Origin: Larimichthys crocea
Taxonomy: Eukaryota > Chordata > Actinopteri > Sciaenidae
DNA: 64,000 nucleotides
Direction: 5' to 3'
Assembly (NCBI RefSeq): GCF_000972845.2
Contig: NC_040018.1
Coordinates: 8,776,140 to 8,840,139 of the forward strand
The notes beneath the pieces were generated by a model, which was not told the DNA's origin, searched no databases, and worked only from the letters and a program-made list of their open reading frames with translations. Shown piece after piece: positions 26,601-40,300 of this stretch. The first letter of the stretch is position 1. The number at the start of each line of letters is the position of its first letter. The position numbers were made by a program, and so were the translations under genes.

Positions 26601-29329
26601 TTCTTGTTTCCCAGACGTTTTGTTCTCCTCTGCACTGAAAGGAAACAGCGGCACTATCAGGTTTATTTACTCCTGAGAGAGTTCTTAAAATCTGTTTTGT
26701 GGTTAAAGAAAATGAATCATTTTCATATTTAATTTCATAGTGACACACACACACACACACTTTTCCATGCAAATGGTGTAATGTGCAGCTAACACTTGCT
26801 TGTGACTGGCCGACCTTACCTTGAACCGCTTAACTGCTTTGCTGTTGCTTCTCAGCCAGCTGAGATGATGTATTTAGTTTCCTGTCCTTCGAGATCTCTC
26901 GCTCACTTTCACTCTTCCACTTACTGTCTCTCACACACACACACACACACACACACACAACACACACACACACACACACATAAGCGCTAAAAACTTTGTA
27001 CAGGTCAAGTAGGATGGAAAAGGCCATGAAACATACTGGAAAGTAATTTGGGATCTTGGGAGTCCTCCCCGCTGCTGCTTTGTGGTGGGTTCTGCTGCCT
27101 GACGTGACTGATGGTATCGGAGCGCTGGCAGTCTGCGGAGGAGCTGTTGTTTAACACAAAGAAAACTGGTTTTAATAACCTCACATGTGGTTTTCCCCCC
27201 CACCAATGTGTTGTGTTGAGGAAATGTGGTATCGGTGTAAGCCTGAGGTTATAGAGCCTGCAGGGTTTATCATCAAGTTCTTCTCACCCCTTCGCTCTTT
27301 CTCCCTCTCTCTTTCACACATGCCTTAGAATGCTTATTATCGACGCTCTTTCGTATGCAGTGAAGTGGTTGCCTCATGGAGTTTGAGACGTGCGCTCACA
27401 GCTTGACACCGGTTCCAGATCCAGAAACCCTCTAACAAATACTCAGCGCGTTTTCCGAATGATGTTCCAACATGTTCTCGTCGCTGCTCCCCACCCCCAC
27501 CCCGTCTGATCTTATTCTTTTCCTGTGTGCATGTGTGCTTTTATAGACAAGAGGTCACCAGTAGTCAACCCTCTTTTCTTCCCCTCCCTCTGACTGCTCC
27601 AGTTATCTACAGCCCATCCAGTTGTTCGCAGTCTGACTGTGTGCCTCGTGTTTTATGTTCGCTTCTCTCTTCATACTTTGTCGCTGATTTGTTGAGGAAG
27701 ATTGCTTTTTGTTTTGAAGTCTCTGTTGGAGATCAGAGGGGAGGCAGCAGTTGGTCTGGAAGACATAAAGCAGAAGCAAGGCCAATGCTGGATGGACCCG
27801 CGCTCGGATTCTTCAAGCACCACATCAGAGAGATGAGTTATTCAGAGACTCATAAAGAGGAAAGGGTAACAGAGAGAAACAGAGAGAAGAGGATCGGTGC
27901 CTTCTGAGGAGTGAACTGGCTTTCAGGATAATGAGCAATGTGTGAACTTGTTAACCAGGCCCGTTCTCTTTGACCTTAATTTAAACTGAGGATTAGCCAT
28001 CTCATCAGAGTTCTTGGTGAGAAGCCAAGGCTTGTTTTGCCTCGAGCAAACTCAAAAGGATTGGGAAGGAAATCAGCTGCTCATTCCCTCAGAGCGAGCT
28101 TTTGCATATTTCCTTTGGCAAGGAACTTGAAGCGATTAAAAAGCTAATTTATTTGGAGCGACTTCAAGAAAAGAAAAACACACCGCATTTACGTTTTAGT
28201 GCTGTAATGGATTTGGATCAGTTCTATAGCTCAACCCAGGAGCATGCTGCTTATCTACCTGGATTCAGCTCATCAAAGCATCCAAGAACATATTGATAAT
28301 CTCTGTCTTCTCAGGCAATGGAGCTTCGTAAGAGAGTTAAAATGAACAAGCTAGAACATAATTTGGGCCTCACACCAGCTGAAAGGAAATGCAGCAGAAA
28401 TGTTATGCGGGGCACAGAAAGGTCTAACGCCCCACAGGGAGGGAATGCAGGGGAGTCTTCTCAGCTTGGAGGATCCGGTACTTGTTCCGGTTCAGACATT
28501 CTACCCTTGTGGCCATGGCGACAGTGTGTTTCCATGGCAGCAGGGCTTTTATTGGCCGGGCTGCTGGCACTGACTCAGGCCTGGTGCGTCAACGCCATAC
28601 ACGAGAATCTGCTGTGGTTCTCTGAGCTCACGGTAGGAGTCGTGATACTGCTTTACTTTGAACCTTTTTAATTACCGAGCACCTCGCAGACAAGCTCACG
28701 CTCACAGTTTGTAACCTGTGGAGGAAGTGTCAGCAAAATCTGTTTATATTACATGATATGCATGACACATTAGTGATTGCCGGTGACTTGAGCTCTGGGT
28801 TATTCAGTAATTTCGGAGGTTAGTGGTTCAATCCCATCTCCTCAATGAAAGCGCATGAGGGATACAGCTGGAACTGTACTGGGAGTCTCCTGAAGTCACT
28901 AAACATAGAAGAGGTACTTTACAGTCTGTACGTGTCCACTGTGTCCTGAGAAGAAGTCAAGTTTAGTGAATACCTCTGTGGGTGGACCATGGGATAAATG
29001 TAACATTTTCTATACAAAGTGCATTTAAATACATATTTGTGTCTCTTTCAGCGTAATAACTTCAGTTGTAATGCAGGCAGAAATCAGTAGGGTTGTTGCC
29101 ATTTGTTTGTTTTCATGAACTGTTTATGGAATACATCACTATGGTTGAATACTCTCCTTTTAGTGGAGCACAGCTTGAAAGACTATTCACAGACTGAATA
29201 TGTTAGGCTGATGATTGACTTAATATTCTGCACTTGGTTGTTCACCGTTTGCTCTTTGTTTATACCGCCCAGTGGGACAGTAATCATGCATGGAAGCAGA
29301 AAATCTCCTGGGAAAACATCCCGCAAACA

Positions 29330-29389
<60 letters not shown>

Positions 29390-32300
29390 CACACACTGTG
29401 TCACCTGTCTTATTGTTGCTGTTGAGGATTACGAGTGTATTAGCTGCTTTGCCTCTATCCCACATGTTTCTCTCATGTCTTGCCAGGATATCTGTTTTCC
29501 ATATTATAGAGAACAGAAGCGCTCGATTTCAAACAACCAAATTCCCCTTTTTTTTTGCTTTCAGGAAGTGGAGCGGGAGATCTCCTTTCGGACTGAGTGC
29601 GGACTCTACTACTCGTACTTCAAGCAAATGTTGCAGGCCCCATCCATACAGGAAGGTACAGGCTACGTTTCTGATGCTGCTCTCTGATTAAGTTACATCC
29701 CTGCACCTGAGAACGTGTTATGTTTTGACACACACTGTCTCTCCTGGAGTCATGTTAGAATGTAGCAGCTGTAAGATGTAAAATACATGTTTCTTTATCT
29801 TTATTTCTCTTCTGTGAGGAGACTTTTTGTCTGGCAGGTGCAGCTTTTAGCCCAACGTAACTTGCTTGGAACCTCTTTGTGGGTTTTTCATTGGCAAAAG
29901 TCGTGCATAGTAACTTTTTTTGCTATCACCTCAGTCTGAGTTTTCAAGCAAGCTTAGCCAATACTTAAAGGTGCAGTGAAAAGACTCCAGACCACTGATT
30001 GCTCAGAGAGAACCACCAAGAGAATCCAAGCGACCACAATTGACTCCCAGTTGTTTGTGGGTTTTCCAAACTCAAACATACTGAGAATCAAGAACACCAT
30101 CCCTTCGATATCCTCCACGTTCCTGCATTTGCGTGGGGTTGAAGATGATGTCTACTATGGATGCACCGAATATTCGGCAACCGAAAGTATTCGGCTGAAT
30201 ATTGCAAAAAATGCCACATTCGGCTTTCGGTGAAGTGGCTGAATAGTAAGGCCGAATAGTGGCGTGACGCAATTGATGATGCAATGAAACAACGTGCGCG
30301 GTGATCTGGCCAGGGTTGCTGATTCTTTTCTCATTCACACACAATAAACCCACGATGCAGGATATAGGAAAAACACATAGAATACATCATACACTGCTCT
30401 TTAGCGAAGCTATATACTTCTCTCTAAACTACGGCGTCTCACACATGCGAGGTGCCTCCATGACCGTCGGAATGACTATGATGCGTTCATGAACGTGGGA
30501 AAAATGTAAATTTACCGGAAATATAATAAAACTAAATAGTATTTCTTTCAAGAACAAATTAACAGTGATTAAAACAACATGGGCTTTCTAACAATATAAA
30601 TGAAATAATAATTACACTAACTGGAAATTCTACTGGAATATTTGAAGGATATTAAATAAACATTTACTTTCTTTGAAAAAACATGTCTACAAATTTATTC
30701 TAGGCTATTTATTCTAGGCTATTAAACCGGTTTCGGTTTTGGTATTCGGCCAACCATTTAATTTTTATTCGGTTTCGGTGCATCCCTAATGTCTACATTG
30801 CCCACATTCCAGGCGGTTACTACCTGCCGTGCAAAATAAAATCAAGAAAAATACCTAGTCGAGCTGAGCCGTCCGTGCAGTGGAAACAAGTCTTTAGTGT
30901 GATGTCAGTTATCAAGCTGTCAGACAAATATTTAAGACCCTTTTTACAGGATTGTTGTTTTAAAATGAGTCAACTGGAATAATGAAAGAGTTGGCCAGAG
31001 GCAGCACAGACAGCCAAGTAATCAAGCTAACATTAGCTTAATTAGGTAGCTAGCTACAACTGGTAAAAGCTGCCAGTGTCAGTCGTTCTTTTGAGCCAGC
31101 AAAGCCCACGTTAGAGGACTGCTTTTGTCTGAAACTGCAAGTTTTGAGTCGTAAATTTGTCACTGTGATTGTGAAAGCTTGATGTGCAGAACCACAGTAA
31201 AGGAAGCAGGGCTTGGCGAGTTTGTCAATTAGTCATACATTTTGATAGTTTGTTGTTTTTTTGAGACTACTATAGTTAGTGAAACATAATATTTCAAAAT
31301 GGTCAATTCTTTTACACGGCTGAAGACAGCAGATGGCTGTATCCACCCACACTTACAAAGAGGAAGAAACCCTTTCTGTCTATTTTCCAACCAGACCAAA
31401 CAAATCACTGCAGTTTCTCATGACGCACAGTCTGGTCTGAGGGAAATTAGTCTAATTATTTTGTTCCCATTATCATGTACAATTCCTAGTTGGAAACAGG
31501 CCTAATTTTCCACTAAGACAAAGAACTGAGCTGGAGGCTAATCAGTTGAAGAACTGGCTGACCCTCCCTTCTGTCTGAGTTCACTTCTTTTTCTGTCACA
31601 GCACAATGGCTTCACATGCAGAAGCCACAGTAGTTTAAGTGCTAAGTGAGGGAGGAGAAGAATATCGGGATGAAAGGAAGGAAGGATGGAGTGATGGCAT
31701 AATGGAAGAAATTAGAAAATAAAAGATTGATTTTTATAAAGGAAAAAAGTGAGGAGGCAGAACCTAAGCAGGGATGAAAGAAAAGGAAGCAAGAATGGAG
31801 AAGAAGAAGAAACAGAAGCAGGAGAGAGGAAGGAAGGGCTGAGGGAAGGAGTAAAGCAAAAATGACAGTTGATAGAAAAAAAAGACAATAAAAGACGATA
31901 AAAATGAATGAATGAAGCTGGATGGTGTGTGTGTGTATGTGTATGGGTATGTGGGTGATAATACGTACTTTGGTTTATGGTTTTTATGGTCTTTTCGTGG
32001 ATCAAGAACACAGCAGTCATCAGGCTGACAGATCCCAACCTGCAGCAGAAACTCAACTCTCTGCTGATAGTTTGGTGTCACCCTTTATTTCAGTCAGACC
32101 AAAAAAACCTCGTCATAAAAACTGCATCCATACTGCGTCATAACGTCAGCACCAGTCTTTTTACACGGTGTGATAATGCCACTGCTAAAGAAAACTCTGG
32201 TTTATTACAACACAGGTCTTATCACATGTAATAATAACTGTAATAATACCAATGAATCCTACTGCGTTTGCTGGAGCTTTACTCAATTTCCCCCCTGCGA

Positions 32301-33650
32301 TTAGGAATTATTACCAAACATTCAGTTTTACATGTTAAAATAATCTGTGCACAACTTGTCTGTTGTCTCATATTCATTTCTCTGTTGAGCTTTGTTGTAC
32401 CACTGTTCCCAGATTTCAGCATTCTCTTTGGTTACTGGCAACTGTTTGACTTTGTCTATAGATGTTCAGCACGTAAGTATAAGTACATAAGAGTATTTAA
32501 TTCAATTTATTATTTTTTACACTTCGCTTCATTCACAAAGAAAAAAAAAATCATAAAAGAACGATCATAGTGAAATATGGATTTTCTTGAGCTCCTACGA
32601 TCGAAGAAGAAATATGGACAGCTGTACATGCATTTGTTCTGATTACATTACTTATGTTAAAAAAAACGAATGCGTCAACAACTTTGCTAACAGCCAAACA
32701 TCAAGCAAGCAACAACACGAGACATGGCAGCCAGCTAATATCACTTACTAGTCCAACAGTCTTACAGCCTTTTATGTCACAAAGCTCTCGCCAACGACTA
32801 AAAGTCAGTCCAAGATTTACTCTTGTCTGGCAGCCTCTTGCTCGGCCACCCTTCTTAGCTTGCTCTGTCACTCTCTTCTTGTCTGCCATGCTCTGCTGAC
32901 CGCGGTTGCGTTGCCCGGTAGCTCGGCTCCGGTTTGGTTGCCAATTCCAGCGTCGCTCTCTGTCTGCATTACCCCCTGCCCTGGCCCTGGAACTCTTTCC
33001 TCTTCCTGGAGATCCAGAATGCTTTATGGTACAAATACTAACGCTCCCCCGGTGCTGTGATGAGTCCAAGCAGCACAGCTAATTAAGTGTGCTATAGTGA
33101 GAGATAAAGAGTGGGAATGGCATCAAATGATTGTAGAAAAGTTACATAACGATGCCTTGTTAAAGGCATCTCATTAAAATATGATGTTTGCTGTGTGAAA
33201 TAGATGATCTGCTTTTACCCCCTCAATGGTTTTTATGATGTAATCGGTGGAGGTCGTCTTCCCTCGTCCTATAAAACACTGCAGCAAACCCTGACACACT
33301 TGCTGTTTTCACGGTCAGTTATTGGTGTAAAAGTTTTGGATAAAAAGCAGTGCTTAGTTTTTTTTTTTTAATTCAAAAGAAAGTCGTGTTTTGAGGGCTT
33401 CCAAGGTTGACTGCACTGATGGGTTCAGACATCCATTGTGCTTTCAGCAATTAAGGACCTGAAGCAGAACAATCTGCGGTTTCAGCGGTTGACAGAAATG
33501 TGAAACTCTGTTATTGTTCTTTAATAGCGTTCTACTCTGTAAATGAGCAAAGTGGGCTTTGAGAAAAACACTCCACATCCCATCCTCTTTATCACAAAGC
33601 AAAGAATAATTATCAGTCTATGTCATTGTGAGGAAATGGTGGCATTTTCA

Positions 33651-33696
<46 letters not shown>

Positions 33697-34358
33697 CTAG
33701 GGCTCTCAGATTTGATCCATGACAACTTGACAGAATCCAAGAGGACCATTAATCTCCTACAGCGAATGAATATCTACCAAGAAGTCTTTCTCAGCGTTCT
33801 CTACAGATTGTTGCCCATACAGGTAGCACATCACTCAGCTGTCAGCTGTTTACAAAAGGCTTCTAAAACACAGCAGATTAGAGTAATAACTGCCATTGTC
33901 ACACAGTGATTGACTGCGTCTTAGACTTTTCTTGTCATTTCAGAAGATTCAAATAAAGCACTCTTCTCTCTGAATGAAAAATGTAAAAATAATACTCTTC
34001 TATTTTTTATTCGCTCTATTTTTTTCTCCTTTTATCTTTATTATTATGAACCGAGTAGGCACATTAGGAGGCTGTCAGGCGTTTGAGGTGCTGTGGCATT
34101 TTACATTTTGGTCTTTTTAGCTGACATGGCTTGGGACACTTGCACTTGTCACACTGGAGGAAAAGGTTTCTGTATTGGCATATCAATTAACTGAGAACCA
34201 GCTACTTAGCTCCCTCAGCAATCTCACTGTGACAAGAATGCCAGGAAGTGAAATATCAGACCAAACTTTGAAAATGCCACAGTGTTCCCCGAGTCAGTCG
34301 CTGTCACCATAGTCAACTGTCCATTTGCAGTGCCTAATGAACTAATGGTTTGTGTTTG

Positions 34359-34394
<36 letters not shown>

Positions 34395-37300
34395 TGTGTG
34401 TGTGTGTTTGTGTGTGGTCCAGTCTTTTCTGGAGCCAGTGTATTTCTACATTTACACAGTGTTCTCGCTCCAAGCGGTGTATGTGATCGCTCTGTACCTC
34501 ACAGCATGGCTCCTGTCTGGTTCCTGGCTGGCTGGTACGCTCACTGGAGTCTGGTACATCCTCAACAGGTCGGTAATAACAGCGCGTTCATGCATGCACA
34601 TGAGACAGTGAAAGCGGGAGAGTGTTATATAACTTTGAGACGAGCACACAGTTAACTGTCTATTTCACACCTCAGCATAGGATGAAGAGTTTACTTCTTT
34701 CTTTTTTTTTGGATGACATCCAGGTTTATGCTTAAGGTCTGTCTGATTCAGTCTGTGTAAACAGTTTGTCGACTGCAATATCACTGCAACAGCAGTTGTT
34801 GTTTTTTGACAGGAGTGCATAGGAAACCAAACAATGAAATGGATCTCCTTTAAAGTGAAATTTAAGGAGATGTTTGTCAAAAAGAGCCTTAATGCTTCAG
34901 CCAACTTCCTGCCCACGACTCAATAATGTTTCTGTTACTCTTCTCCAATTCTTCAAGTGTTTTCAGATCTTTAGTGGCGAGAGATTTTGCAACATCTCCC
35001 ATTCAGACTGTTTTTTATTTGCCACGGAGTTTAATCACCTTCAGGTTTTTCTCCCAACACAACATACAGATACAGTGGAGAACGTAATCCGATGGCTGGT
35101 GTTGAAGGAGCGATTGTCCTTGTGAACACCTGTCTTCTCCGCGCTCGATGAGGCGCTTTATCGTATTCCCAGTATTTTCCTAAAATTGTCCTTCTGCATT
35201 TTGTGTGCCACATAAAATGTTAGACTTTAGCATGTTTTCTCATGCATGACCTGTCAACTCTGTCAAGTACACCAACTCCAGCACCGCAGACTCGTATGTA
35301 GCTGCTTACCTGTAGCTGGAGTAATGGGCCAATAAGGCATTTCATTCAATTGAATAATGCTTGTGGTGACCATACAAAGTTGGATAGAAGTACTAATACC
35401 AGCCCTAATAATCACACACGGGTATTATTATACGGTATTTAAACAAATAATGGGACACATAGATGACAATTACTGTTGGAGGTGCAGGAAGGAAGCAGGC
35501 TTATTAAGAGATAGGCCTCTTCTACCACCAGGTACTGTGTATTTAAACAAACACTTGGACTCTCAGACACTTCAAGGATCGTTCTGTGCTGCTCAAGAGT
35601 CAGAGAGATTGTTTTTGATGAGTGGTTCAGATAATGACAGACTTTTTAAAGTAATAATTACCAAGCTTTTAAAGTCTGGTGTCATTTAATGTACCGGTAT
35701 ATAAAGAAAGGGACACAAGGGAATGTAAATAAATAAATGATTCATGAAAATGTGTTATTTCACTTATGTGGTGCTTTATTATCTCACGTGTGGCTTATTT
35801 CCCTTCGGTTAACTAATATACTGTGCTAATACATGTTGTTCAGATTGCTTTATTACTTGTTAACGTTGATTTACTGCAGTATGTTGTGTTGTGTTGCTTT
35901 GTTTATCTATTAGCAAATGTAATAATTATTAGCTATTAGTCTGACTGTGTCTGAGGGGCTGGCTTTTCCCTGTTCCTCATAATGGATTCTTTACTAGCTA
36001 ATAGTATTTTAAGCAATGTGTTTTGTTTCCTAGTGCAAAGGGAAAAAACACTCATTGAAGTCTCTGCTGCATTTCATGTAGTTTTTAAGCAGAACTCTCT
36101 CCATGCACATGGTTACTCAGGATTAAGCGCCTCTTTCATTTCTTTTTCTATATTTACTTGAGTGTTTATCATTTGTGGTCATCGCTTGATATTATACTGA
36201 AGTCATTTATTTCTTTGCATGCTTTGAATATTATTCAGATTGAATTATGTTCCTCCCTGGAGAACTCTGTCTTGATTTCTTTCCTGTTGTAGTCTCTTAG
36301 TTGCACGTTTGTCTCAGATTCTTTAAAACACTCCAGCTCTCCTTTCTTTTGCCAGAGCGCAACAAGCTGTGATTCATGTTCCCTGCACATTGTTTAAATA
36401 CTACACAAGTAAAATAAATCAGTTTAATGACCCACTTGAGCAAAAGAATTCTGTGAACAGGCCGTAAATATTTTCAAAGATGAGCTTTTATTGAAGATTC
36501 TTTGTCCCTGATGCTTCAGTAAAGAAAACAATAAGTCCCCCTAAACTTTTATTGATGCTAACTGTTTACAGAACAAATATCCAGCAAAGCAGCTCACCTA
36601 CAAAATCAATATTATGTGAGTGGAATAGGAATTAAATGAGAGCCAGAATTTAATGATTTGGTCTTCTGAGCGGGGTTAAGGGCTCTTCCTTTTGGAGGCT
36701 CTGGTTGCACCGGGCATCTGGTGGTCAAGAAAAACCCTTTGAGTTGTCTTTCAGTGTGAGTTAGTGGTGTACATGTTGTTTTTTTGTCTGTGTATTTTTG
36801 GAAATGTGCCAAAAGCTTAAATGAGTTCAGAAACCCTGCTGGCATTTTCTCTACTTTTTTTTTTTTTTGATCAATCCAGAGACACGAAGACCCAAAAGAG
36901 TGGAGTTTAACAACTTCAGAAAACTTGAGCTGGCACGATCAGACAGAAAACGCAGTTTGAAGCGTATTAGTGTTTCACTGAGTGGAACCTCATTACAATT
37001 TTGTTAGTTATCACAGTAGCCATCAGCAAGTCAGCTGTGGTTACCTGCTCCATCAGCACAAGCACAAGACAGACAAAATATCAGAGCAGGATGTTTTATA
37101 TTATTTAGTCTTTAGTTGTGACTTTAATCTTATTATTTTTTTAAATCCATATTTCCACCTATATCTCTCCATTCGTCCTTCCCTCCTTCTCTCCCTCCCA
37201 TCAGGGTAGATACCACTCGTGTGGAGTTCACCATCTCCCTCAGAGAGAACTGGTCTTTGCCCTTCCTCGCGCTGCAGGTCACAGCCATCACATGTTACCT

Positions 37301-40300
37301 CAGGCCTCGGCTCACCGCCTTACAGCAGGTACATGCAAACCCACGCTAAATCAAAGCTCACCACATAGTTTAACCTTGGCTTGCGTACGCAACCCGCCGG
37401 CAAAATAACTAGCGCTCTCTAAAAGAGCTTAACAGCACATCAGTATCAGTTCAAGTGTCTTAACACCAGTGTTTGTGTGTGTTTCTCTTCACAGAAAGTG
37501 ATGGTGTGGCTGATGTATGTGACAACGTTCTGTTTCTGTCTGACCTGGCAGTTTAACCAGTTCATCCTACTTGTTCAGGCTCTCATCATATACACCCTCG
37601 ACTGTGTCGACTTCTTAACAACTGCACAGGTATGGCTACAAGAAAGAAAAGACCGGATACTTGAAGGGTCAAGTGCCATGGATGTGTTGCAGGAACTGGA
37701 TTGTTGACGTTCAGCTGAAAATCCACCCAGTCCGTAGCCTCCTCCAGGCTCTAGGAAAGTTTAATGGAGCTTCCCTGGATTAAAGAAAGAGTAATAACTG
37801 CTTGTGTATGCAGTTCAACAATTTGATCGATGTCGCGTTAAAGGTGCAGTGTGTACGATTTATGGGGACTAAATATGGGGGAATATGCTTCACTCATTAT
37901 GTATTTGTAGCCTTAAAATTAGCCACAGAGGGAGCGGGTCCTCTTCCACAGAGTCCGCCATGTTGCACCACCCATGTTTCTACAGTAGCCCAGAACAGAC
38001 AAACCAAACACTGGCTCTTGATAGGGTATAGCACATTTTTCATGGCCACAGTAGCTTCTCATACAAGGGAGAGTGAGGCAAGGGGTATTCAGTGGGTTCC
38101 AGTCTGCAACTTAACCGCACACTGGACCTTTTTAATATTGGTGGCCAGGTCTGTTCCTAACACAAAAAGCAGCATTTTCATTCACTTGTGAGTAGAATTT
38201 TATCCGTGGTGGTCACAGGAATATAAAGTTAAACAGAAATTTGAATTCTCCTCACTCTCCTTATATATAGAAATATAAACTATTAGAGATATTGTAGATA
38301 TTTATTTATTCTTCAAAAGAGGATAAAACAGTTTTTGACACATCTGTGGAAAGAGTTGATTGATGTTTTACTAGGAGCTACTGACTGTATCTTATACACT
38401 ACAAACACTGATACGAGATGTTTCCTCTTTTGTAGCAAGTAAACACAGCGTTGGTGTTTTAATATTTGAAGCCTTGCTTCACAACATTCAACATTTGGGT
38501 GGACCCGTTGTGCTCTTAAGAAGATCGGGCTAACATACTAGTCTAACTAGCTTCCACTGATTTCCACCAGATGTTACTTAGTCAAATTGTTTGAACACCC
38601 ACTGAGTCACTGGCAGCCCACACACACTCAGTCTTTGTTTCCCCCCACGTTATATGAAAGAAGAAGTTGGCTGTTTTCCTTTCATGGGTCCTGTTGTCAC
38701 AGTAAACAGTATCTTTAGTTGTGTAACCTCAGCAGGCAGTCACGACTTCTTCTCACTTTTCACCTGAAAGAGAGTTGTTAGTATTTATACACAATGTTCT
38801 CTTACTGCTGTCAAGTGACGTGCAGGATACTGGCTAATATCCAACAAGTAATGGCTGAAGTTTGAGTAAATCTTTAGGGAGTATACCGTCTTTTTAAGCC
38901 CACAGGTAGTAAACGCTCTACACATTCCTGAACTGTCTGACATCAGCATCACACATGACCTACCCAAACTGTTAACAGTACTACTGTATGTGTGTGTTTT
39001 TATCCAGGTGACCACTCTGTACGTTGTTCAAGTGAGCGGTCTGCTGAGCGTGTGGCTCCTCCAGTTCTGTAACTCTATGATACTGGGATCACTCGTCCTG
39101 AGCTTCATTGTAGCTGCCCTGTTCGTGAGACACTGCCAGGTGTGTGTGTGTGATATAGAGAATAAAAGTGTGAGTTTTAGATGTGAATGCAGAGAATTAT
39201 TATTGCTGTTCAAAGTCATGCACAGAAAGATCCAGACAGTTGTAGCTTTTTTTTTTTTTACAGATATATAACAAAACACAGATGGAAGATTAACCTACGC
39301 TTTGGTTGACTTTTTTTCAGAACATAATTCTAATTTGAATGCTGGAGACACATTTTCCTGTCAGGTCCAAATGTAATTTAGTTAAATCGGATCTAATCAC
39401 AGCCACAATTACAGAAACATTTACTGTGACAGGATGAAAGTGGAAGGAAGAGAAAGCTGAAGGAACGATGAGAATCAGAAACAGGAGATTATTATACCAT
39501 AATTGTCAAATGTTTTGTTTAAAACAGGCGTGTATAATCCATTCTAATATGTTTTACAGGCGTGGACTTGAGTCAGACTGGAATTATGAATCTGATGACT
39601 TTAGACTTGCAACTTGATACCAAAGACTTGTGACTTTGCTTGGACTTAAACCTCTTGGCTTGGAATGACTGGATATCCTCACAAGCCCAAGTATTGAAAC
39701 CTATGTTGTAAAAGAGTGCAGCGTATCAACCCTTCATGTTCCTGACAACAGACTGAACAGTTTATGCACGCAGACAAGCACATGATCACATTAGGAAAAA
39801 AGGAATTTTGAGGTAAGGAAACTTTTTAACCTTCGCCAGTTTAAATGAAAAATGTCTTCGACAGCAAATTACATAAGCTGTAGCTAATTAATGTTAATGG
39901 CTGCTTGTCAGTGGCATGCTGGTGTGTGTGTGCGCAGCCAAAAATCATTTTGGAGATGAAAGAAGCATCACTCTTCAAAATGACTAATATCCTGAATGGA
40001 TGATGAGTTTTTGTAGCTCAACAAGAACAACAGTTGCTGAAGAGATCACGTCACTCTCAGCTGTCACAAACTCACAGTTAAACTTTCCATCATATCGTTC
40101 ATGATCAGCTTACTTAGGCTTCATCAGCAACTTAAAACGAGAAAACAATGAAAAGTATGGATCCAATTTGAAGTTTTATAGATTGCAAATGTTGAATGCT
40201 GAAGTCATACACATTCAGTCAGACTAAAAATTAGATTCAGAGTTGACAACTGGATCTGATCTAAACCGGCTTTATGGAGTCCGGCGCTCGCTCACTCATT

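Noticed and set aside
27527..27907. 126-codon frame upstream of exon 2b
   Set aside because: No family similarity, no splice donor that would link it in frame to 28315, and no membrane or signal features expected of this protein.
29103..29687. 194-codon frame
   Set aside because: It is intron sequence with a CA repeat running into dpy19l3 exon 3. Only 29565-29655 is coding.
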